Below, one piece after another: positions 27,401 through 38,900 of a stretch of 64,000 nucleotides of DNA. The notes under the pieces are model-generated. The model saw nothing but the letters and a program-made list of their open reading frames with translations. It made no database searches and was not told the DNA's origin. The stretch is from assembly GCA_948470475.1 (NCBI GenBank), contig OX419345.1, positions 5,907,090 through 5,971,089 of the forward strand, read 5' to 3'. The position numbers and the translations under genes are program-made. The DNA is from Galaxea fascicularis. Taxonomy: Eukaryota > Cnidaria > Anthozoa > Scleractinia > Euphylliidae. Every line of letters starts with the position of its first letter. Position 1 is the stretch's first letter.

Positions 27401-29951
27401 TGGAACTGAATAAAACGATTTCATGGAAGGTGTACAGTGCATTTCGTGAGTATTTATTTTTTGTAATTTAAGGAGAAAAAAATTAGGTGAATAATTATTT
27501 GATTTCATGAAGATGCTTTCATTGCTGTTCAAGCAGTCTGCTATGAGTGTTATGAGCATTTGTACGTAACATAACATATTCCGTAATGTAATGTAACATG
27601 ATGTGATGTGATGTGGTGTGATGAGATGCAATGTGATGCTATGCAATGCAATGTACTGTGATGTAATGCACTGCCACATAATGTTTTGCAATTTTAATTT
27701 TTGCACATCTCATTTGAGATACTGTATCAAGCCTTATTAGCAGCAAACTAAATCAAAGACAGGAACTTACTTGACTCTAGGATCCAAGACGTTCACCACC
27801 TGGCAAGCTTCAGCTAATTGGGAGCTGGGTCCTGCTGATGGCTAAAATGAAATAAATTCCCATCTGATTATAATCAACAGAAAGGTGAGACTACAAGCAA
27901 GCTCTATAGTGGGGTCTCACACAAGTGTGGTTTTCTGCTGGCTGAGGAACAAAAGAAGCAAAAAACGTTTTTCTCACACACACAGCTGGGAGTCTGGGTA
28001 GAGGTGTGCGGGGGGTTTCAGGTCATGTGGCTTGACTAAGGTTTCAGTTTTTGTTTGCCATTCGCCATTGCCTGACGTGGCATGGCTCCCAGCAGTGTGT
28101 GAGAGGATTTATTTTGGGCACAAGCAGTGGGTGGGTGTGAGTGGCAAACAAAACAAGCAGTAAAAAGGATTTTGTTTTGGCTTCCTTTAGATCGCTTGCC
28201 ACTCATGTCCTAAATAAATCTGACGTGAAACCCTAATAGAGAGCTTGCTTGCATCCAGTCTTTCCATGGTTATGCCTGCCATAAACTAGTAGGGATGTGA
28301 TGGTATAGATCCCAGCATGTGACTAATACTGGTACATAACTTTCAAAATTAATGGAGGATCCATGTTAATTCAAGGATACTAGCTAGTAATTACATGTAA
28401 TATACCTGCACTCTGCAATAACACCATATCATTTCCTTAAGAAGGAAAGAAATGCACCCTTTCCCTTTTTTTAACTCAGGTGCATAAAACATACTTGTGA
28501 TATCTAAACGTTTTTGATAACTATGCTGGTTCACCTCATTCCCGGCCATGGACTAGTATTCCATGCGAGTAACACAAGTTAAAGTAATACACAGGCAGAT
28601 AAAACTGCTACTAGTCAGAGAACATGAAGGAGATGCAGTGCAAATTTACCTTAACACCTTTCACAGACAAGGCTTCCTCAAAATCTGCCAATATCTGAGT
28701 TCCAAGCTCATTCTGTATTTGCTTAACTCTGGAAGTAAAAGAAAAGACTAATATTGGCCTTGGCATAATCTGTGATTTCAACCTACACAACAAACGAGAC
28801 TTTCAGCAAAGGCTCTATAAAAGAGGCTATTCCTAAACACTCATTAAAAACATTCTCATTGAAGTAAAGTTCACTGACAGAAAAGAAGTGCTTCAAAACA
28901 GAACTAAACAAACAAAAGAGATTCTACCTTTTGTTAGCCACACCTAATCCTCAAAAGATAAAATTCTCACAAAACACTGGCATATTATTCAACGACAGCC
29001 TAAGCTCAAATATATCTTTAACCTGTCACTGATTGTCTCTTACAAGAAGGAAAAATCCCTCAAGGGTATTCTTGTCTGTGCAAAACTTCCTTCAACCACA
29101 CAACAATCATAAAACCAACAAAGCATTTAGTTATACAAATTTGAAGGAAACTTGCATATGATCATCTAAACTGACTCCAAACAGGATCGTGCATAATAAA
29201 GTGATCACAACACAGTTAAGTCTCATAAATAAAATCCTGATTGCCTACACAATATCCTGAAGTTGATCTTCCAAAGAACGAACACAGAAGCAGAGAACTC
29301 GAACACTTGATTATCAACACGTAGGTTGAAATCAACTTCCATAGTCTCCAAACCCTAATTATTTGAGAATCATTGAATAATTAAGGTCAGGACACATCCA
29401 TGAACTGACATACCGGTACAACTCATGTATACTGTGAAGACTAGAAACACCTACTTATCTGCCAGTTGTCGTATCTGAGTAATTCCAAAGTACTTTTTGA
29501 AATGTTCCAGAACATTAACAACTCCTTGTAAGAGATTAGCCACCTCTCCATAATGTCGCTTTCTAGTTAAAATCCTGTTGACAAGAAAGTTGAAGGTCAT
29601 CAATACATCAAAATGCAAAATTAGTGTTATCAGATGACCTTTACAGGGAAAAGTACAGGTGTACGACAATCACACTTGAAGATGATTGGAATTAATAATT
29701 TCATTTGTAATTTTTCAAAATGTTAGAACTATTTGATTTTCATGCTTTTTCCAATTTATATGCTATTCAACCACTCTATGAAATAACTTCTTCCTCCAGT
29801 GAGAATGACAACATTATTAGGATCTTAGGCCCAGTTCAGACACTGCTTCACTCCTGTGCTGAAGTTCCTAACTGATGAATTAAGTCCAGCAAAAGAGCAG
29901 TGTCTGAATCAGTTCGGTACGGCAGTTTTAATTCCGTGCAGTAACGTAAAT

Positions 29952-29983
<32 letters not shown>

Positions 29984-32900
29984 TGACACTGGAGCGGCAA
30001 CTGATTCATACGGCACTCTTCTCGTGTGCTGAACCAAATGCATTAATTATTATTAAATAAATGTATAATGGCTTTTCCATAATAAAAATACATATTAGGT
30101 TCAACACATGGTATGCTGTCTGAATCAGCTGTCAGCCAATATCGCTCCAAAGTCGAACCTAATTCAGTTAGGTTCTGCACATGAGTGGAGCAGCGTCTGA
30201 ATGATCATGATCACCAGCATCATCATCATCATCATTACTGTTGTCATTTTTATCATTCTCAGATCACCATTGCCATCAGCACTTTCCACTATGCCATACC
30301 AACTCATAATCATCCTAATTAAATTAGAATTTTCAAATTTGGTCCTGTAATGATCATAGATCATTGCACCAACACATGTAATAATTTGACTATTCAAAAC
30401 ACTCACAATGATTTATGCAAAGTTGGAAAACACTAAAATAGCATGCTTTTCATGGCCACTTTCACAGGTTCATGTTCACTGCTACTATTGTAACACTGGT
30501 TTGGTTTGGTGCAAGTTCCTTTATTCTTGCTCAGTTTTTCAGCGGAGCAGTGCAGAAGGGAACAACCCACCCTCCAACCCAAAAATTGCATGCCTTATTA
30601 CTGGTCAATTCAATTTTCCCATAACTTAATACAACTGAGGATGAATATGAAAGTTGTTGAACAGAATACTATACAACTTCACTTTATACCATGCTAAAAT
30701 ACAAATTAAAGAAGATACTTGATTTTGCAGTGAACAACTGTTCACCAATGCACCACAACAGGAGACATTTTCAACATAAAGAGAGACTGTACGTCTGATG
30801 ATTTAGAGACTTTTGGTGCAGAGCTATCCACAGGATACCCACACTCATAACTCTATATGGCAAAAATTATGAGTAATTATTTAATAACATAATTTATGAA
30901 ATATGAATTGGCTATTATCAACAATAATGGTATTAATAATTTATCAACAATGATTATTATCTTTAATATGTAGTTTAGGTTTGAAAAACCCCACATGATT
31001 GTATCTTACATCAGTGTGTCCACACCCCCAACCAACATATGTAGGTGGTTAAGAGTAGTTATGGAACTTGTCAAGTGTCGCTTGGCATTGTCAAGTTGCT
31101 TTATATCCCTTGTTATCTCCTTTACCTGTGTATAAACAAGTTTTTGATCATCTCGGTCAAACAGTTCAAAAGACTTTAAAGCACTGATGTTTGAAGTAAC
31201 TGAAGTAGCATGCTATAGCAGCAAATTTTTGGTTTATAATAATAATATTATCACAGTACTATTATATAAGGTGTGAAATCTTTCTAGCTGAGTACAGATG
31301 CTCTTACTAATAGGCAAGACTACATTCAAATCAACTCCAATTAATCCAATTAAATCCAATGTTGGTTTTTGAGGAATGGGGAAAACCTGCATAACCTGCC
31401 ATGAGAAAAATCTCTCGGAGCATCTGGGAGTAGTCTGTAGAGAACCAACAAACTCAGCCCACTTATTCATGCTGAGTCCAGGAATTGAGCCCGGGACACA
31501 AAGGTGGAAGACCAGCACTCTCACTAGCCACTGCGCTAACCCTTCTCCTAAAACAAAACCTTTTTTAATCAAGCACACCTATAGAAAACATGATCACACA
31601 TGTATGTAGCTTTCTTCAAAATATCAGCGAGAATACAATGTACATGTGTCTGTTTCCCAGTGAATCAAGATTATTTACAACATTTCTGATAAAAAAATAA
31701 TGTGTCTTCATTGCTTGCTAGTCCTGTACATCAACCTATTCCAGTGGTTTGCCAACAACACATTATTTTTTAGACTACCATATGTATTTCTGATATCTAG
31801 ATACTTACCATTTGTTCTGATTTATCTGCCTTTGCTTTGATGTCAATAATTTTGGCAAACAGCTGCTGAATTGCCTCTTTGGCTTCATCAAGTGCCTGAT
31901 GGGAAAGCCAAACATACTGTACAGTACAGTACTTCAATGTCTGACTCAATAACTAAATATTTGTCAATTACTACTTTGAACAAAAACGTAATTACTCACC
32001 AGGGACACTAACCCCTTTTACGGAGTGATGCATTGGAAAGGACAGCATTGAACAAAACTGCACTGGATTATTTTCAAAACACATATTTGAGCCTTTTTGT
32101 GCCTTTTTTAACCAAATCTTGACTATTTATAGGCTACAAAAGTTACGACTCATCTGTCCCACAACCGAGCTGGAAAGGGGCAGGGGTCTATTCCTTACAT
32201 TGTGTCACAAACTGCTTTGCATGCATTTTTACAAAGACTTAATGAATGCAAATCAGTTTGTGACATCAAGTAAGGAAATTAGACCCATGCCCCTTTCTAG
32301 CTTGGTCATGGGACAGATGATGGCTAACTTTTGTAACTTTTTCAGCCTATAAAAAATCAATATTTGGTTGAAATAAACGCAACAAAAAAAAAGGTTTGGG
32401 GGTTAGGTGCACTTTTAATTAACATAATTATTGCATTGCACTCTGATACCTGTCTTCCTTCATGGCCGATGTTAGTTTGCCCCCTGACCACTGTTCTAAT
32501 ATCTTCATCCAGCCCCCTAAAAATGAAGCACTAAACTAGTAAAATGGGTGGCTCCAGAAAATATCAATAACCCCCTCACAGAAGGTTTTTTGGTTTACAC
32601 ACCCGCTATCCCACCCCTCTGAAACCCCATACTTTTCTTTTAATGTTTTCACTTTTGCCCCACCCCTTTCCAACCACCTTGGAATTTCCATTGCCCCTCT
32701 ATGGGGGGAGGAATGGATGTTTGATGGCAGCAAACTGAAAAAAGGTGAGATTTTCTTACCTTATCTTGAGCCTCATCTTGTTTACAACCTCATCAATATT
32801 TGCTAGAGACTTGGAATTAAAACAAAAGTAGAGCATAGCTTTAATTTCCAGTCTTTCACACGATAACACCTGGATTGAAAGGAGACAGCCACAGCTAGCT

Positions 32901-35900
32901 AGTGGCTTGGGAGAGTATAGTGTAAACTTGGCAGCTATACTGCACATGGATGGGCTGTTGGAAGTTCAGGGATTTTCTGTAGTCTGTCATAAGGCACACA
33001 AATGTATCACGTTTTTCCAATAACATTAATATCTTTCTTCTGTATCAGGTAAGTGGCATGAAGATGGATAAAGGCCATTTGACCTGAAATTATTCACAAG
33101 TAAAAAACTCAGCCAAAAATCACGAAACCAATCAAAAGACCAGACAGAGTAAATACTTTTTTCATTTTATTGGAAGGAAGACAGTGTTAATTTATCCCTT
33201 ATTACAAGCACGGTGGCCCTTTTTATTGCATTTTTTCAATGTCCTATGCATGGCTATTAATTGCACCAAGTTTGAAACAAAAACCTGGGTAATACACCCT
33301 TTTCAATGGAATTACCTTATTGGACACCTATGCTTGGTCACTTATGGGGGAATTTATAACTATTATAATTATTATAATTAAAATCATAAATTAAATTTTT
33401 TTAGCCGACTCATTTGCCTCCCACCAGTTGGGATTCTTAACTCTGTTGTGTTCATAAATTGTAATATGGTTTCATTGTCCCTGAAAAGCCCCTCTAGGGG
33501 AGTGGTCAATTAAAGCAAACCTGCTCAGTAGGGAATATGGCATTAATATAGTCCACAGGATTAAAGTCTTTGCTGTCCAAAGGATCATCACTTTTAAAAA
33601 CCTAATAAAATAAAATCATAATTAGATGAGTAGTATCCCAGAGTTACACAAAAAGAGTTTCTCAATGAGCTAGAATATGTACAGTACAATGTAGATGGAC
33701 TGTGTACTATTTTTCTTGTCTTTATGAGCAGTAAGGTACTGAGTCTAGGAATTTGGTTTTGGGGTCATGAATTTCCTCGTCTCACTTCATTACACCAGAA
33801 GGTCAACCATCTTGGAAAGATGTTTTCAAAGCTCACGTTCACTTCTGTTTCTAATCATTTTTTTCTGAACTTTGAACATTTCTCTGACCAATGTTAATTC
33901 TACCGAAAAGAAGTGACTCAGACAAACATTTGACAATGAAAAATTGTGACAGAACATTTCTTAAAAACATTCTAAGATCTAAAAAGCTAAAAAGTTGAAT
34001 ATGAATCGATGACATTTTGATGTTAACGTAACGTCATTATCAAGTCAAAAATGGATAAAACTGAGATCTATAAATACTAAGACAAACAATAAGAGATAAG
34101 AATAATATTATTTACAAGTTAAACAAAAAATTTCACATGTATGGAGTCCATTTGGATGTTCAAATTAGGTTTGAATTTCCTGATGTAAAGCATTTGAAAC
34201 ACTAAACAATCAAATTTGCCTTGACACTTTCTCAGAATCTTGAAATGGTCCTCATTCAACAAATCGTTCCTCCCATGCACTTCATGAAAATGATTGCTGA
34301 TTGTTGAATTCTTGTGTTCATCAACATGTTGAAAAAGGTGTCAAGCTGTGTAGCAGACATAATCTGCATCGCACAGATCACATACAAAATGGTAAACAAC
34401 ACATTGCTGATTGATAATAATTGACGGCTTGGCTTCTTTAGGTTTGAGAACTGGATCTAATTTCTTGCTTACAAAAACTGGCTGCAAAGTGGGGCCAATC
34501 TTATTACTAAGATCACGCAACTGCCTCCGAACAGCATTAGCTGAAACTTGATCTTTAAAGGATGTTACTGTCATCAGTATTCCTCTCCGCTACGCTTACT
34601 GAAGGGTTTCAAGAATGAAGACTGGAAATAAAATTGGAAATAACAGAATCTATAAGACTCAACGAGTAATCAAGATGGCTAAAAATGGAGCCCAATATGG
34701 CGCATTCTTCGCTAAAAGCCTCTGTTGTGGAAGATAGTGCATAAGCACGATGTAGCATTGTCTTTAGTGAAGAATCTTTATAGCATTTGTCAGTGTGACT
34801 ATGAAAATGTAATACTGGCTTGCTGATGACAGTAACATAGTCGGGATTAGGTGAGAAGAACTATACATCCCAGTGCTGGAAATAATTTTTCTTCCATAAC
34901 GGGGCATTTTGTCGTTTCAAATGTTCCTTTTGGTTGAACATTTTACCAATTTGATCAGACCTAATTAGCATAACATAATTCAATACAAAATTTTGAAAAC
35001 TGTTAATATTTAACTTGTTTGGACATCATGATGATCATAATGTGAAATTGGCTGGACATTTTCAAAATTTGTTTGGACAGTTGACCGATGACCAAATTCT
35101 GGCATTGCATCCATTGATCTGCGTGAGCACTGCATTTTGTCATATAATAATTTTTGTTTTAAGATGACAACTGCCACCACAATGTTTTGATCTGATCTGT
35201 GTGGCCAAGTGCTAAGATTTTTGCCTTTTCCCCCGGTAAACCCATTCTAGCAAGCACTACTTTACTATCTCTCCTTTTGTTTGGACCTTTTTTAATTGCT
35301 TCTTACTTAAAGTGTATATGACACCAAAATTTTCATTAGCTTGATCAAAAGAGCTTTCAAAATGATGAAGAACAACGTTTATTTTATTGTAATAGCATTC
35401 TTGGTTGCAGAGTTATGCAAGATTTTGGTTTATGCAAATTAGGCAACTTGTGACGTCATAAGGTTGACACAAAATAAAGTTAAACCACAAAAAATGGAAT
35501 ATCTCTGAAGACTTTTGCTGTATTAAGAACTGAAACTTTTCACAGTTGCTATACTCATCACAAAGACACAGACAGTAATACATGGTAACAGAGACAATAA
35601 CAATTTCTTCACACAAACATACTAAGGTAAAGCTGGCTGTGAAATCTACGCGCCAAAAAGCGTGACTATGTGTGAATTTACTGCTACTTTTTCCCGCGAG
35701 AAAATTTGATCGACAAAAAGAAAATGAAAAAAACAAACAAACAAACAAAAAAACAAAAACCATCACTTCACAAAACACAGAAATAAGCAAAACATAAAAT
35801 AATGAAGATACGATGGCACAGATTATACCATACAGACTGCAGTAACTAGATGATGGAAAGTGTTGGCCAACGTATATCAAAATCATCACTGGCGGCATTA

Positions 35901-38900
35901 CTTTAAAGCAAATTTTTACTTCTACTCAAATGTTGAAGGAGTTCTCTGCTTGAATGATGGAAATCGAAAACTTCAGCTGGATTAACAACAGCAGAAGTGT
36001 TCATGCTTTGATTTTTTTAGTAATATTATAAACAATTCAAGCGTTAAAAGCATGCAAATTGAATGCGAAATAATAAGCTTCAATATTGTTTTGTATCGAT
36101 GAAAACTGTGATATTTTACAAGACGTAAAAAACATCCAGGTTCTAATTTGTTCTCACAAGTGGATACGAAGTCACTTTCCATTGCAGTATTTATCATTAA
36201 ATTTATGTTAGACTTTCCGCTAGATTAGATAATTAGGTGGTTCGGCGGAAAACGGACGACTCAGAGTTTGTCCCTCGCTTTCATCGTCTTGAGAATCCTT
36301 CGCTTTCGCATTTTCGCAGTCGACTTGTGGCAAGTCTAAATTTATGTTTATGGCACAATTTAAATACGGCAAATGTTCGCATTATGGCAGTTTTGCTTTG
36401 GATGGAAGTGGTTTTGCTTCCGCTGTTACAAGATGTACTTCTCAAATTTAATACACTGTAGATCCGGTCACTGTTGGCCTTTCCAAATTTCCAATTTTTC
36501 ACTTTCTCTTCTTTTTTTTGATTGCGTGGATTGTCTCACGTTCGAAGGTAAAATTATCACATCCTAATGTTCACTCAAGTGGAACGAAGTTCGTCGCATA
36601 CGAAATTAGCATACTGTAAAATGTGAATCGTTGGGTTCTTGGAATAAACAGTTGAAACTCTGTTCTATTTGTGTCTCAGTTTCAGTAAATGAAGTTAAAT
36701 TTTACAAGTGAATTCATAATGCTAACAGCCTTTTTTTTGTCCGGATTTTTATCACATTGATTTTAGTCGCCAAGCTGGCGACTTCCCTTTCAAGTTAGTC
36801 GCCATGGCGACTAAAATGATCGCAACTTGGAGGGTTGGTATTTGTTCAGGGCAGGAAACTTGGCCCGTCCGAACGTCCAAGACGGGTGACTTTTCCATTC
36901 GGACAAGGAAAAAGATGATCGAAGTTGTCCGATAGGACAAGTATGTTGCAGAGCTCTGACGTTGCCTGACTTTGGATAAATAATAAATCATTTTTTCCGT
37001 ATTTTATAACTAAGTGCCTTGATAATAAGCCTTCTTTTCTTTTTCTGCAAGTTGTGTGTTTGATTTCTTCACTGAAGCGCCGCCACTGATTTCCGCGCAA
37101 TCCCCACTGTACAGCATAATTGCATGCACATTGATCACACGTGCTTGTCAGCAACGATCAGCGACGTCAGCTACCTGAATCGCTTGTTTGCTTGGTTATT
37201 CCAGCAATGTCTCCGTCAAAATTGTTTAAATTTTTCAAAAGGTCACCAGAAGCACTTACAGTAAGAATGACAGTACTGACGTAGCTTGGGTGACAGAATT
37301 CGACTTGGTTTGTTTATAATGAGACAGAAACAAACAAAATGCACTGCTCCACTTGTCGGAAGTTTCCAGAATTAGCAGATAAAAGCAGCCCGATGTATAT
37401 TGGATGTGGGGATGGAGTTCATGCTCATTCAAAATGTCGTCGCCATGCCAACTGGGACATGTTGAAATAAAAAAAGAATTTTTAAACCCTGAATTGCTGT
37501 TGCCGACTTTTTGGGACTAGTAGTTTTGTGGTCTGGACAAGTAAAATACACATTGCACTTGTCCGAAGGGACAAGTGAATTGAAAAGAAAGTTTCTTGCC
37601 CTGTTGTTACATAATTCTTACGTAATCCAATTCATTCTGACAGTCGCCTTTTAGGTGTTTCGCAGCATACAGTCTGTAGATTAGAGTGCTGGTCATTAGT
37701 CTGCATTGTCCTAAATCCGTAATATATGCAGTGACGCTTTTGGAACTTTCTAGATTTACATAAGTATATAAACGAGTGAGTTTAGCTGGATATTTTTTTT
37801 CAGAGAATGTTGAACGTGTGTTGATCAAGGAATAAACGTTTTGCAAACTGGAGCAGTTGACAGTATTTAGGTTGTATCTTGTCTGGCCCTTAAAAATGGT
37901 TTGATCACACGCTTGAATATATTTAAAGTCGGGGCATTTTTGATGTTGCTCGGTAATGAATTCCATATCCTAGGACCTTGAAACAGGATCGCATACATTT
38001 ACTGTAATTTACTGTATTTTAGCCATGTTTTCAACAATGCGTGAGAAATTGGTTTCGTAGGTGTGAGTTAATGTGAGATTGAAGTTTTGGAGCAACTACA
38101 GAATACAAAGAAGCATACAACAATGGGCACTATTGCTATGCAATCATATATAGATTAAGGTGGCTCAAAACAGTTTCCAGCACGTAGATTTTGATGGGTT
38201 ATTATTACCACTCTTTATCAGTTGATGCTATAATCATGGTAAATACAGGATGAGATGCAACTTTTCGCAAAGTTTAAATAAATTCCGTACATGGAGTTCA
38301 GAGCCATCTTTAATTTTCGAAAATTTAAGGTGGCTCTGAACCCCATGTACAGAATTTGTTTAAACTTTGCCAAAAGTTGCATCTCATCCTGCTTAACAAA
38401 ATGCTATTGTAAGAAAAAATTTCACTGTGTCGTTTTTGAAATATAAGCACTTAAAGCTGAAATTAAGGGTGTTTTTAGCAGGTCACAGTGTTGCTATGGT
38501 AATCTATAGTGTCACGAAAATAATTCCAACGTATTCACCAATCATTGGGCAGTTTTTTGATACCATGATTATAGCATCAACTGATAAAGAGTGGCATTAA
38601 TGACCCATCAAAATCGACATCTAAGAAAGTGCTGGGAACTGTTTTGAGCCACCTTAAGTGGCGCGGTATTCTGTAGTTTAGCCGATATTTCGACGTGGCA
38701 ATAATCGTGAGTACAGTCTGTACGTATCCTAGCCTAGAGGTGGCTCACGATGCATATATTTAATTTATAACGCCATGAAAAAAGTCGTCACAGAATCACT
38801 CACACCTTTTATCTGTGGTTCCAACAGGATACTTAGGCAAATTACAATGTATCTGAGAAGTGACCTAATTGCTTGATTTTTATAAATATCGCCACATATT

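Noticed and set aside
31500..31550. tRNA gene candidate (A and B boxes)
   Set aside because: The acceptor stem cannot pair and the sequence continues into a SINE body; the other tRNA-like heads at 1030, 3982 and 14379 fail for the same reason.
35413..35898. 161-codon open frame on the minus strand
   Set aside because: It overlaps the dispersed repeat copy at 35305-35468, has low-complexity hydrophobic content and no recognisable domain or splice context.
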